Assembly: GCF_013373865.1 (NCBI RefSeq)
Contig: NC_050473.1
Location: 10,241,710 to 10,305,709 of the forward strand
From: Monomorium pharaonis
Taxonomy: Eukaryota > Arthropoda > Insecta > Hymenoptera > Formicidae
Length of the DNA stretch: 64,000 bases
Direction of reading: 5' to 3'
Of the stretch, positions 42,968-55,630 are shown one piece after another. The position numbers and the translations under genes were made by a program. The notes beneath the pieces are model-generated. The model was not told the origin of the DNA. It searched no databases and saw nothing but the letters and a program-made list of their open reading frames with translations. How positions within the stretch are numbered: the first letter of the stretch is position 1; every line of letters starts with the position of its first letter.

Positions 42968-43314
42968 TTCATGTTTGAATTCGGCTCCGGCGAAGGAAAG
43001 TGACCGGGGCCACCCGATATATTAGCCGAGCGATCGCCCGCGGGTTTCGACAGGCTCCAAGCGCGGCAGCACAAGCCGGAGCGTTGAAGCCGGTGGCAGG
43101 TGATCGCCGCGTGAAAAACCGGCGTCGGAGCTCGCCGAGCGATGCGCGGCCACTACCGTTGGCTTTCCGCTTCGTGATCCTGCGGGATCCAATAAAATTT
43201 CGCCACCGACAACCGACGTCACCGCTTTGAGTCCTTCCGGGAAGATTTGCGATTCCGCTCAGACCGTGTTTCTCCGTCACGAGATCGAAGCATGGCCAGT
43301 ACTCGCCATCGTAG
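42968..43314. other. GC-rich island of unknown origin
   Basis: About 350 bp of high GC content, open on the minus strand for about 118 codons with a basic, Arg-rich translation. It is set abruptly in AT-rich DNA and abuts the pseudogene exon. It may be a transposon fragment or a former promoter; no motif decides this. Confidence 0.3.
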
Positions 43315-44166
43315 ATTGGTCTCAAGAAGAACCTAAGAAGGTTGAAGCGAAATTCGACTTGAATTACATCGCGCTCGACGGTAACATAGATTGCATGGTA
43401 AACGGAGCTGGTTTAGCCATGGCCACGATGGACATTATAAAATTGTACGGCGGTGAACCGGCCAGTTTCTTCGACGTTGGTGGTGGTGCGTCGATTACTG
43501 CGGTGAAAGAAGCATTTAATCATCACTTCTGATCAACGAGTAAGTGCATGAAATTATGATCAATTTCTGACGATTTAATAACTTTTTATGAAATATAATT
43601 AAATATTAATAGTCTTATATTATATAAAGTAATATGTAGAAAGTAAGATTAACAAACGAATAAATTAAAGATGTCATAAAGTGTAAACATAGTTTATTCA
43701 GATCACAAATGAAATAATACTAGAAAAAATATTTATGTGCGTTTCGATTCAGATGTGGTAGTTTCATCGGCAACGAAGAGTTAAAAACTTGAGTGAAATG
43801 AAAAGGTCATGGCCAAATCTATAGTGCTAAAATAATGTTTCTTATGGGATTTTAAAAAATTTTCTAATTCTTTGAACTGTACGCCGTTACTTTTAATCTC
43901 AAAGAATTACAAAATGTATATAAAAATCACCTAAAAAACATTATTTCAGCACTAAGATCTAGCTATGATCATCCATTGGCTTTTCTCGATTTTAATTAGA
44001 ATCAAACTGGCAAAATGAATGAATTTACATCTTTTTTTTTTTTTAGGTTCACGCTCTTATAGTTAATATCTTTGGTGGCATCATGAGGTGCGACGTTATA
44101 GCAAAGGGAATCATTGCCGCAACCAAGGAACTAAGTTTAACAATCTCCTTCGTCGTCAGATTGCAG
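43315..44166 (+). pseudogene. Fragment of a succinyl-CoA ligase beta subunit gene (SUCLA2 type), frameshifted
   Basis: Two exon-like segments remain. The first (43315-43539) follows an atcgtag acceptor, encodes DWSQEEPKK, LNYIALDGN, the nucleotide-linked CMVNGAGLAMATMDIIKLYGG motif in part, and FFDVGGGAS. It then breaks: after AFN the ITSDQR sequence continues in another frame, as expected from a two-base deletion. The second (44047-44166) is intact, with acceptor tttttag and donor gtacag, and encodes IVNIFGGIMRCDVI to FVVRLQ. The active enzyme is mitochondrial and makes succinate and ATP. The upstream ATP-grasp part and the C-terminal exons were not found nearby, so this is a truncated duplicate or a decayed gene. 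A residue is also missing in VEAKF compared with the family's EAAK. Confidence 0.8.
43806..43970. mobile_element. MITE-like foldback inside the pseudogene intron
   Basis: The left arm (tagtgctaaaataatg... from 43,821) and right arm (...cattatttcagcacta to about 43,955) are inverted copies over about 32 bp. Weaker pairing extends outward to catggcca / agctatg and inward to attctttga / caaagaat. Length about 165 bp, no coding capacity, target duplication not evident. Confidence 0.75.
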
Positions 44167-44466
44167 GTACAGTAATCGATCCGCAAATAATTATAAGTAT
44201 GATTAGTGTTCTTAATTTTCTAAAAAAATATAGAAGAAAGTGTTTTTGCTCAGTTGTGTGTGTGTGTGATAGTAAGGTAGTATTTATAATTTTTCTGAAA
44301 CTTTGAAAAAATCGAATTTTTCTTTTTTCTGAGAAACTAGAACAACACAAACGCGCGCAACGCGCGCGCTATTTAGTTTTTTATTTTTTTTAAATAACAA
44401 TTGCAATAAAAATTATATAAATAAATAATCCTATCTAAAAAAGGAGATGTTAAATCGAATTGAATT

Positions 44467-44807
44467 TATTGTTGTCGCTTTTCCGAGATGCTGATTGGCT
44501 GTCTCGCTATAAAGTTGTTAAGTGCGTTGTGACTGTCTTCACTTCGTGTCATTTCCAGCTGTCAAACTACTTCGTGTCATTTTCAGCTGTCAAACTGTCA
44601 CTTTTAATAGCTGATTGAAATAATTACAAGAAATCAGGGAAAAAGAAAAGAGCCAAATAAAAAATATACGAGAGGAAGAGAAAGAGAGAGAGAGAGAAAG
44701 AGAGAAAGGGGGGGGGGGAGAAGTAAGAATACTTTCTAAAAAAGGGCATGGCATCAATACTCGCATCTCTCGAAGTATTGTTGTCGCTTTTCCGCGATGC
44801 CGATTAA
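44467..44807. repeat. Direct repeats flanking a purine microsatellite
   Basis: The sequence tgttgtcgcttttccg, followed by a similar gatgc.gatt, occurs near 44,470 and again near 44,780. Between them a 28-bp unit containing cgtgtcatttccagctgtca is tandemly duplicated at about 44,545-44,600, and an (ag)-rich tract with a g run lies at about 44,670-44,725. Confidence 0.7.
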
Positions 44808-44819
44808 ACGTGTGTCAAT

Positions 44820-47178
44820 AGTTTTTAAAAAAGTTATGGTGTTGTAATTAATAAAAACATTTTTTTTTTAATTATTTTGCCCGGAAAACTTGAATTTTGA
44901 AAGCTGGACGTGAAGTGCTAATTGAATATCGACAGATTTATTTATTTTAACGCAGTTTTCATATAGTTCCGGACGCGTCCAATAATTTTCTAAAGAGTTC
45001 CAGTGATATAATTAATTAAAACATTTTTTAAACAATTATTTTGTCCGAAAAACTTGACTTTTGAGGGCTAAAGGTGAGATGCTGTTCAAATATCGACAGT
45101 TCTATTTATTTTAACGGAATTCTTATATAGTTCCGGACGCGTACAATAAATTTCTAAAGAGTTCCGGTAATATAATTAATTAAAACATTTTTTAAACAAT
45201 TATTTTGCCCGAAAAACTTGAATTTTTGGGCTAGACGTGAAATGCAAATCGAATATTGACAATTATGTCTATTTCAACGCAGTTTTCATATAGTTCTGTA
45301 CGCGTATAATGGTTTTTTAAAGAGTTACGGCGTTATAATTAATTAAAACATTTTTTAAACAATTCTTTTGCCCGAAAAACTTGAATTTCTAAGGCTACAC
45401 GTCAAGTGCTATTCGAATATTGACAGATCTATTTATTTTAACGAAATTCTCATATAGTTCGGGACGCGTACAATATGTTTCTGTAAAGTTCCGGTGATAT
45501 AATTAATTAAAACATTTTTTAAACAATTATTTTGTTTGAAAAACTTGAATTTCTAAGGCTACACGACAAGTGCTAATCGAATATCGACAGATCTATTTAT
45601 TTGAACGTAATTTTCATATAGTTCGGGACGCTTACAATATGTTTCTATAAAGTTCAGGTGATATAATTAATTAAAACATTTTTTAAACAATTATTTTGCC
45701 CGAAAAACTTGAATTTCTAAGGCTACACGTCAAGTGCTATTTGAATATCGACAGATCTATTTATTTTAACGTAATTTTCATATAGTTCGGGACGCGTACA
45801 ATATGTTTCTATAAAGTTCAGATAATATAATTAATTAAAACATTTTTTAAACAATTATTTTGACCGAAAAACTTGAATTTCTAAGGCTACACGACAAGTG
45901 CTAATCGAATATCGACAGATCTATTTATTTGAATGTAATTCTCATATAGTTCGGGACGCGTACAATATGTTTTTATAAAGTTCAGGTGAAATAATTAATT
46001 AGAACATTTTTTAAACAATTATTTTGCCCGAAAAACTTGAATTTTTGAGGCTACACGACAAGTGCTAATCGAATATCGACAGATCTATTTATTTTAACGT
46101 AATTCTCATATAGTTCGGAACGCTTACAATATGTTTCTATAAAGTTCAGGTGATATAATTAATTAAAACATTTTTTAAACAATTATTATGCTTGAAAAAC
46201 TTGAATTTCTAAGGCTACACGACAAGTGCTAATCGAATATCGACAGATCTAATTATTTTAACGTAATTCTCATATAGTTCGGGACGCGTACAATATGTTT
46301 CTGTAAAGTTCCGGTGATATAATTAATTAGAACATTTTTTAAACAATTATTTTGCTTGAAAAACTTGAATTTCTAAGGCTACACGACAAGTGCTAATCGA
46401 ATATCGACAGATCTAATTATTTTAACGTAATTCTCATATAGTTTGGAACGCTTACAATATGTTTCTATAAAGTTCAGGTGATATAATTAATTAAAACATT
46501 TTTTTAACAATTATTTTGCTTGAAAAACTTGAATTTCTAAGGCTACACGACAAGTGCTAATCGAATATCGACAGATCTATTTATTTTAACGTAATTCTCA
46601 TATAGTTCGGGACGCTTACAATATGTTTCTATAAAGTTCAGGTGATATAATTAATTAAAACATTTTTTAAAGAATTAATTTGCCCAAAAAACTTGAATTT
46701 TTAAGGCTACACGACAAGTGCTAATCGAATATCGACAGATCTAATTATTTTAACGTAATTCTCATATAGTTCGGGACGCGTACAATATGTTTCTATAAAG
46801 TTCAGGTGATATAATTAATTAGAACATTTTTTAAACAATTATTTTGCCCGAAAAACTTGAATTTCTAAGGCTACACGTCAAGTGCTATTTGAATATCGAC
46901 AGATCTATGTATTTTAACGTAATTCTCATATATTTCGGGACGCGTACAATATGTTTCTATAAAGTTCCGGTGATATAATTAATTAGAACATTTTTTAAAC
47001 AATTATTTTGCTTGAAAAACTTGAATTTCTAAGGCTACACGACAAGTGCTAATCGAATATCGACAGATCTATTTATTTGAACGTAATTCTCATATAGTTC
47101 GGGACGCATACAATATGTTTCTGTAAAGTTCCGGTGATATAATTAATTAGAACATTTTTTAAACAATTATTTTGCTTG
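44820..47178. repeat. Satellite-like tandem array, 164-bp unit, at least 14 copies
   Basis: The landmark ttaaaacattttttaaacaa (or ttagaacatt...) recurs at 45017, 45181, 45344, 45508, 45672, 45836, 46000, 46164, 46328, 46492, 46656, 46820, 46984 and 47148. The spacing is 164 bp at every step but one (163). An older, less similar copy lies to the left from about 44,820. Units share cttgaatttctaaggctaca, gaatatcgacagatcta and atatagttcgggacgc. Left-hand copies diverge most; copies from 45.5 kb rightward are nearly identical. The array runs into the assembly gap, so its true length is unknown. Confidence 0.97.
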
Positions 47179-47678
47179 NNNNNNNNNNNNNNNNNNNNNN
47201 NNNNNNNNNNNNNNNNNNNNNNNNNNNNNNNNNNNNNNNNNNNNNNNNNNNNNNNNNNNNNNNNNNNNNNNNNNNNNNNNNNNNNNNNNNNNNNNNNNNN
47301 NNNNNNNNNNNNNNNNNNNNNNNNNNNNNNNNNNNNNNNNNNNNNNNNNNNNNNNNNNNNNNNNNNNNNNNNNNNNNNNNNNNNNNNNNNNNNNNNNNNN
47401 NNNNNNNNNNNNNNNNNNNNNNNNNNNNNNNNNNNNNNNNNNNNNNNNNNNNNNNNNNNNNNNNNNNNNNNNNNNNNNNNNNNNNNNNNNNNNNNNNNNN
47501 NNNNNNNNNNNNNNNNNNNNNNNNNNNNNNNNNNNNNNNNNNNNNNNNNNNNNNNNNNNNNNNNNNNNNNNNNNNNNNNNNNNNNNNNNNNNNNNNNNNN
47601 NNNNNNNNNNNNNNNNNNNNNNNNNNNNNNNNNNNNNNNNNNNNNNNNNNNNNNNNNNNNNNNNNNNNNNNNNNNNNN
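47179..47678. other. Assembly gap of exactly 500 N
   Basis: The round length marks an estimated or default gap, not a measured one. It interrupts the satellite array and no repeat copy is seen on its right side. Confidence 0.99.
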
Positions 47679-50600
47679 AAACTATTTAATAACCTGATTT
47701 ACATATATATATCTTGTTTATGGTTCTCTCATATGTGCATACGTACATGCGCCACGTATGTATGTATACATATGAGCGGTACGAAAGAAAGGACTCCATA
47801 TAGTTACATATAATTACATTTATTATATATATATACCTCGTATATATACGTATAATATGCTTAACACTATATAATACTATTTTTCTACTCGATATATATC
47901 GTTATATATATACTTAATATACTTATAACGATTTACGTATAAACATATTCACATCGTTGTCATTATTGTTCATGGTATTGTACTTACTGGTTATTCGATT
48001 CTCGTTGTGTTGTTGTACCATGCCATGTCACAGTTTTTCTCTGTAATACTCCCTGTGTTTTTTGACCTATCCCAAGTGTACAGGCTATGACGATTATTAG
48101 GAAGAGCTCGAGATCGGGGATGAAGATGGGAACGTGAGAGAAGAAGCTCGCCAAGTTGCTACGGTCGAGCGATTTCTTGATCGGAGCGGCGTATTGAGCT
48201 TCTTCCGAGATCAATGAAGAGAGAAATTCCCCATGGATGTCAGAAGAGAGAAGAAACCTGTAAGCGTGCCCTCTGCGCGTTTACCGAGACCACCAGAAGC
48301 GAAATTTTATTTTGCTTTCGTCGTATTTTACTGCGAAAGCGTTTCGGTAATCGCGACATAAATCTTTCGGATCTCTGCGATCTTATTTGGAGATTATCTT
48401 TATGATATTCTCGCATGAGCGAACCGGAGTTTCAAAAAGATGATTTTACGAGTAAGATTAATGAAACTCGAAAGATAAGTGGTGTTCGAGTGTCAAAAAT
48501 GCACAGATGACATCTAAATCGCGATGCGATTTGGACGTTTACATGTGTATCTTTGAAACTGTCGAATGTTCGGCCGTCTTTCTTTTCAGCGATCGTTTTT
48601 CGCGATTTTGCGGCGTACAGCTGATTTTTGTTCGAGCATTCTTTTTGCGTAGAACAAAGCTCGTGCGCTCGCTCGTCTTTCTTCAAGAAAGAAGATGGAA
48701 GATCATCGCGGCACTGACAAACATATTGGTAAGAATACCTCACGAGGGAAACAGGTAATCTCGAGTCAAGGTAAAAAGGTAATGCGACAAAAAGGTATCT
48801 GTTTATAAAGATACCAGTAACTTAGTTACATCATAATGTAATCTTATCTACGCAAACGCGTTATTTATGCATATATGGTTTTCGATTTACACGTGTATAC
48901 TTAACGTATATACCTAATTCGTATTCTGCATTTACATAATGATGGTATGTGTAACGTGTTGTTTGGTGGTCGACGTTATCGCAAATGAAAACCACGCGTG
49001 CGAGTCAGCGGATCTAATCATTGGTAAGATGATTGGGAAGGTCGCTTCTTACAAGCGGTAGTCATGTTTTCATTTGCAATACTCGCGACTTTATTTCTTT
49101 TGAGAAACGGTGTATCTATGAATAAGAAAGAGATACGTATGCGTGAAAGAAAGATGTGTGCTGAATGGATGTTAAGGAATATATATATATGTGAGATAAC
49201 AAATTTTTATGTATGTTTTATTGCACATTTTATATCGGCTTTGGATTGCCCTTTGCGCTGTTAGAATAATGATAGAAAAAATTCATTATTCTTTGCAACA
49301 AGGAGGAGAAATTATAAGCGATATAAAAATAATTTGTTTTTTTCATAAATTTTCAGCTGCGTTTTTTGAAAATTTTAGAAAGCTTAATAATTTTTCTCGC
49401 TGTATTGAAGTTGAAATATTTTTTTCGAATTCGATATTTGAGAATTATTAAATATGAGCTTTTTGAAATTGAAGAAAATGCATAACGTCGGAGTGTACCG
49501 TCCCCCGTTTTTCGTTTATAGAAAATTCAAGATTGTGATTATGCGTTATTCGCAATGTTCAAGTTGAGAGCGTCGGAGAACAGTAGTTTTTTCTACTCTT
49601 CAAAGATGTGATCATCTTGACATTGACGGTTTATACAATGTCACATTTCTTAATTTTCTATTGATGATGGGCGATTTGGCAAACAAGAAGAAAGAAGATA
49701 GAAGATCACTGAAGTAACCTTGGACGATTTGAGAAAAGATAAAAAAATAAGTTCATTGTTTCTATGTCTCATTTTGAGATTCAGAAACTCAAGATTCACA
49801 AAATCTAAGTGGACTAATTGAGTTTCCGATTATTCTTATTTTGCGATTTTCGGATCTCTCGAGAAAACTTATATTTTGTGACGATTGCACATATTTTCTG
49901 TTTATAATTTGTCTATTTTTTTAAATCGCAACGTTTTTATTTTTCTCACTCAACTTAGTTGAGTTCACCTTCGCGATGTGCATTTCTTTTTATCTGCAAG
50001 AAAGAAGATGGATGCTTAAGTTTAAAGGTCTCACTTTTTGAACTTTTAAATGAGAGCTTGAAAGACGTCAAGACAACTTCGGCTCTTCGGATTGGTAATG
50101 TATGAACCGAGAATGGTAAAGTATAAGTAATTCTTTATATTACAAAGCGTAAAATTCGCGTTTATTATAATGATAAGCGTTGATAAACCTTATATTGTGA
50201 CAATTTTCTATATTTTACTTGATTTGTAATATTTCCCCGCCTCCTTTTTTAAACAAATTGATACATTTTTAATTTAAAAGGTATAATATTTAGCGAATTA
50301 CATCAAATTCTCGCGGTTTTAGAAGTTTGATTAGATTTTATAGATATTTTTTTTCTATATAATCTTTTCAAATTTAACACACGCTGAGAAATTAAGATGT
50401 TTTTTTATAATATTTTGTGTGAGAATTTGTTTTTTGTATATGTGAAAGTTGAGTGTAATTTATGAATGATGTGAAATTATATGCATATTTGAGTGAATGG
50501 GAGAATGACATTTATATAATAAGATATTTCTGAATTAAGATGTCTTCTAAAATAACTGTTTTTAATATTGACTTCATAATAATTGTGCTTAATTTTAAAA

Positions 50601-51231
50601 AATATTTATGATCCTATTTATCGCGATTTTTTCTTTTTATGGAAATCTAATAAAAATATGATTTCCATGTAATCACAAATAGTGAGATATTAATATTATT
50701 TATTGAATATTTTAATAACATACAATTTTCTGTGATGCTGTAGAAGATCTGACATATAACTGCTTTCAAGAAAGTATTTTGCTTTTTTGAAAGCAAGTTT
50801 TACCAAACTTGCAAGGATGTGATTTGCTGCTATCATAGTGAGTTACTGGTCTATACGGTAAAAAAGGTAAAAAAATATTTCACGTAAGTATTTAGTCTTG
50901 TGTGTTGTATCGGCACGCAAGATGCTCTTTCATTATACTTGAAGTAATATTTCTGGCAGAAATAGTTGTTATTGAATATATTAAACTTGTATTTTTTTAA
51001 TGACTAAGCATTTCGATAATTACCGGAAAGCTTAGTATTATATTTTTGAAAATAGATGAACTGACAATATTACATTGTCATAAATTGAAAGCTTCTATTT
51101 CTGCTAAGAACTTATTTATTATATAAAAAATGAGATATACTCTTGTCACGTTTCTTAATTATTTTCCATGAAGTCATCAGGCATATCACATGCTAAGTTA
51201 TATCGTGAAGGTACAGCAATTTAATAAATTG

Positions 51232-51286
<55 letters not shown>

Positions 51287-51500
51287 TATATATGACAACG
51301 GAAATTGCAGTAACTTTTTGACTATTCTCATCAACCAATGTTTTATTTGAAGATTTAAATTTGATTCTTGTTATTCATTCCCTGAAAATTGCATCGCTTT
51401 TACCAAAAAGTTGCGCAATGTTCGTTGAATGAAGACGTTGGTAACATGTGATCTGATATCCTGCCCTTTTTCCTTCCCTTCTTTTTCCATTCCTGTTTTT
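47679..51500. other. AT-rich DNA without a recognised gene
   Basis: Contains ta-rich stretches near 47,700-47,930. A block of higher complexity lies at about 47,980-48,780; its open frames on both strands are short and match nothing I know. It might be an untranslated exon: aaacct|gtaagc near 48,261 looks like a donor. Nothing else is recognised. Confidence 0.4.
51233..51293. repeat. (TA)n(CA)n microsatellite
   Basis: About 19 ta units followed by about eight ca units and a short ta tail. Confidence 0.95.
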
Positions 51501-51544
51501 TGTTTTAAATTTTCAGCTCAATGTATATGCTGCGTTAAAAGCTG

Positions 51545-51780
51545 GATTCCATTGTCTCAGTGCATCATCGTCGGAATGTATGAATCTTCTTGTGCGAATG
51601 GAGTATTTGAGCTTGTGTATTTCAGTTTAAAGCAGAGGGGTAAAGCGTGTAGAATATTTTTGTACCTTTTGTGCAAAGTTAATCAGATTGCGAGATTATT
51701 GCAAGCTATACTGTTGGATCGGTCGGATTCTAGGGCGCCAGATTACGAACGATCTATATATTGTCCTTGCATCACTCGCG
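51545..51780 (+). pseudogene. Decayed lola-type zinc-finger exon
   Basis: In one plus-strand frame beginning GFHCLSASSSE at 51,541, a first Cys and a last Cys sit at the distance expected for C-x2-C-x12-H-x4-C, with the second Cys and the His replaced. After an in-frame taa, the same frame gives VEYFCTFCAKLIRLRDYCKLY, a C-x2-C-x12 finger in which the His is Tyr (tac, one change from cac). An attttcag acceptor lies just upstream at 51,516. The spacing between the two fingers is about seven residues too long. It fits a dead member of the exon array on the same strand; not a working gene. Confidence 0.5.
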
Positions 51781-53074
51781 ATTGAAGAATTTTGATGCGG
51801 TTTGTTAATATTTTATAGGGAGCTTTATTACCACATTTTGCAAGTCGATGGATAATTAAATAGTATGCATATATCAAATTATTTTCTGATTCAGTGTCGT
51901 TTACTGTTAATGATTTTAATGTGCATGTAAGTTCTAATTTTTTGTTAAAGCTTATTAAGTTATCTATTATATATTTGTACATGGTGTATGCCAATCGTTC
52001 AAAAGCATTCGAATATATTGCGAGCAGTGTCACAAAATAAATAATATTCGCGTAGTAATATTGTGTCATTCTTCGCAAATATCGAATGATTGCGGCGAAA
52101 TAAATTTGGTAAAATTTATTCTATTATCTTATAATATATAGCTTTAACAAAAAAAATTTCGGTAAAATATCGCGATAAAAGTTTTTGAATGAGATATATA
52201 AATGTAATTTCTGTGATATAATTGAGAGGGAAACAATTTAAATTCTCGAAGAAAATGAAATATGAGCTTTTGTACGTTCATTTTCTCTGAAAATTGAATG
52301 ATTTTCTTATACGAGCTGCAATTTCTACATTGGTTTTGCAAACTCGTTGCGGGTCTCGCAGAGGTTTCAAATCCGTTTTGAAAATTTCAAGCTCCGGCAC
52401 AGGAAATTACATTGTACATTAATGTGCATACTGTTCGGTTGTTATCACGATTAACAATATAACAGAATTACAATATTCAAGATAATAAGATCGGTTTCAA
52501 CATCGCTTTTCTATAAATTTAAGCTGGTACGTAATCTGCTTTTAATTGAAATTATTCACAAATGTGAGAGTACGTTGTACAATTTGTATAATTTTTTTTA
52601 TTGATAAATGTATCACATTGCAATTGAAGTCTTGCTCGCGTAAATGTTTCTGAAATTTAAAATAATTTATGTATGTCATTACTCAATTGTTACTACTTCT
52701 ATTGCAATTATCGTTTCTTTGTTAATCATTGCTGCGCAGCGATCATTACCAACGTTGCGATACATTGCACAAGTAGTAACTAATTAAAAACATTAAGAAT
52801 AAATTTACTAAAGTAACTAATAGGATATTTGTAGAACATTCTCTCACATTTGTGTTTACAATTTGAAAGATACATTACAATTTCGGCTCATTGTCAGTGC
52901 CAACTCCCAATTTCTGCAACCGTCAACTATCACAGGACTAGACATGACTGACCAGACCGATCGTTAACATATCCCGATTCAGTCATTTCCTCAAGGATGA
53001 ACTCGAGTGGAGACGTTCTTCTCCGATTGTATGCTCGCGTGATAGCAGCAAGGGGCTCCCCCCCGGTGTTTCAG

Positions 53075-53403
53075 AATCTGTTATCGGGTATCGTTGTTCA
53101 CGCTGTGACCGGCGTTATTTGGTTCAGTACTCTCTGGACAGGCATCGACGCTACGAATGCGGGGTGGAAAAACAATTTACTTGTGGGACCTGTCGGCGAC
53201 GTTTCACCAGGTTGGACATTATGCGAATGCACCAGAAGAGGATGGGCCATCATATGACTCCCTATACCAGGAGAGGTTGCCAGTTAGTCAAGGTATCGCA
53301 TTCGAGCTGTCACGCCTCCACGGCAGTGACTTTTCCTGGGAACGAGAACGAGAACGAGAGTCAGCAGCGACAACAGAGGCGGCAGCGGCGGCGTCAATTG
53401 TAG
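53075..53403 (+). CDS. Lola-type alternative terminal exon 1: C2HC plus C2H2 fingers
   Basis: Following acceptor gtttcag, two bases complete a codon (phase 1), then SVIGYRCSRCDRRY. Finger 1 is C-x2-C-x12-H-x4-C ending YECG; finger 2 (FTCGTCRRRF) is C-x2-C-x12-H-x5-H. The tail is Ser/Thr-rich then Gln/Arg-rich and stops at 53,401-53,403. Paired fingers with a YECG link are the signature of longitudinals lacking exons, which give each isoform its own DNA specificity. An alternative acceptor (agcag at 53,048) would be phase 2 and disagree with the other exons. No BTB exon precedes it in this window after psq. Confidence 0.82.
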
Positions 53404-55630
53404 CATGTCGATTTCGTAGTCGAATCCCCCCCCCCCCGTTCTCTTTTAAGTCTTTGAATTTTGTTCACGTAACAAACACGTCGTGGTGCCAAGTAATAAT
53501 GAATTTATTAAGGCTTATTTTATTGATAACTAGACTAATTCAATTATACATATCCGTATTTGAGAAAAAAGTTGAAGCAATTTAATTTTCTTCGAGCAAT
53601 CTAGCATTGTTATCTACTTTCCATGGGTGTAGATACAATGTTACATCACTCGACAGAAATCGAGATGGGTTTACTGAATTTTACGTTGCTCTCCAAGTTC
53701 GGGGTTTTCTTGTTCTATTTTATTTTAATTTTTATTTTGCTTTTAATCTGTCGAAAAAACAGTTAATCTAAGCTTGGAGTTCAACTTTATTTTTCGGTTG
53801 CCACAAATTGCTTTAAGAAGTTATTATTCGAGCATTAAGTTTATTCAAATTATAAATGGAATTTTAATTATCAACTTGGTCCACGACATTTAAAATGTTA
53901 GGTTTGATTATAGGAATTTTTTGAATATTTTGTCTGCTCTTTTTTTTTAGCTATATTTAATTTGAGGGACATTGTTTAATTTTACTCCAATTAATTGCAA
54001 CTAATTTTATGAACCTGCGAAGTTAAATTTCTATTTTATTGATGAATTTATACTAACGAAATTTTTCGAGACTGTTGAGGTACCAAGAGAACAAAAGAAT
54101 AGTGAACTAAATTTTTTTTGGAAGCAGTTTTTGTTATTAGAAAATGTTACAAAGATTATAGTATTTTATACATATATATAATTATTATTGCGCATGATTC
54201 TTTGTCAATATGTCCAAATTTAAGATTGTTAAGTTATTTCCGTGAAAGTAGTTTTCGGAAATACAATCGGCGTTAATACTGTTGTAAATTGATTAGAAAT
54301 GACACGGCGTTAATCGCTAATTTTTGTTACAATAAATGGCTTATTTTTGCGAAAAGTCAACTAAACTTATGTGTGTTCCAATAATGTTTTTCTTATTTCT
54401 AAAATACTGGTTAATTCAAGAGTTCAGTATTTCAGATTTTCAAGTTTTTTTACAGCAACATCTCATTAAATTTTTCATTATCACGTCAGAAATTTTGCGA
54501 AAATATCTTCGAATTTATCAACATAATTCTCTGTAAATTATTGTGAGGAAAGGTTTATTTCTTTTGTTAGATATAAAAGTTGATTGTGTTATATTACATA
54601 ATTGCTATTGATAAGTGACAAATTCATGATTTTCTATGTTGTAAAAGGAAACCGTTATCAGTTAGCACATGCGAATCAGCTTCAGAGATTTATTTGTAAT
54701 ATGACAAATTTTCTCAGTTGTAAAGTATTGTAGATTTAAAATTTATAACTGAAAAGATTATAACAATACTTTTGCTTAGTCATCGAGTTTTTTTTTAGTT
54801 TAGCATATTTATTGGTAAAGTTTATAGATTATTATTCCTTGACTTGCTATCAGTCATGTGGTAAACATTTATTGAGTAGAATTAGTATAATATACAACGA
54901 GGGAAATATCGTTTTTGTAACGTCTTTGGAAAGTCTTGTACGCTTTCGTGTTAGTCACATTGATCAGCATCCAGTCGTTTCTTTCATCTACAAATGCGCA
55001 TTCGACCAGTTGATGGACCAGAACGAAGACCAAATAAACTTTTTAACGAAAGATCTTCTCTCTTTATTGTACAAACCTTACACTCTGCTTTTCAGCTCCC
55101 GTATCTCATTGCGAATGTAAAATAATTTTAGTTTTACTAACTTTGGTGTGGTATAATTTCAAACTCTTTGTATTTTTAAATCTAAAATTTTGCAAGAAGT
55201 TATACTAAACATTGGATATTGATTTTCTTAAAGTTTATTTGAATATAATATTTTGAGCAATTTAACTTTTTTCTTTTTAGAAAAAGCTTCAAGTCATTCG
55301 TTGATATTACATATTCTGATGACGTTCATCGTTTGTAGTGTATTAACGTTCATTTATGTATAAGATAAACTGTTTATATAATTTTGTTTTAATGAAAAAT
55401 GAATTATATAAGCGATTAAAAAATCAGGCAACATTGGTTTGGAATCCTTGGATAACAAATACAAAGAGAATAATCTAAACACAGAAGCAAGTAAAAAGGA
55501 ATCTAGAAGAATCATGATATAAATGTGAAAATAAAATCCTCGAGAGCAATCCTTGAAATTTGAACGCATCTTGTTTGCGTCCGCGCGCATAATTTATCTC
55601 TCGGGTGATAGTTGGCCGATGATGCTTGCA

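Noticed and set aside
47172..47813. Open frame across the gap
   Set aside because: Made of unknown bases; it has no meaning.
53119..53403. Start of a separate zinc-finger gene at 53,119
   Set aside because: The residue there is an internal Leu (ttg) of the first finger; the finger begins upstream and depends on a splice acceptor, so this is an exon and not a gene start.
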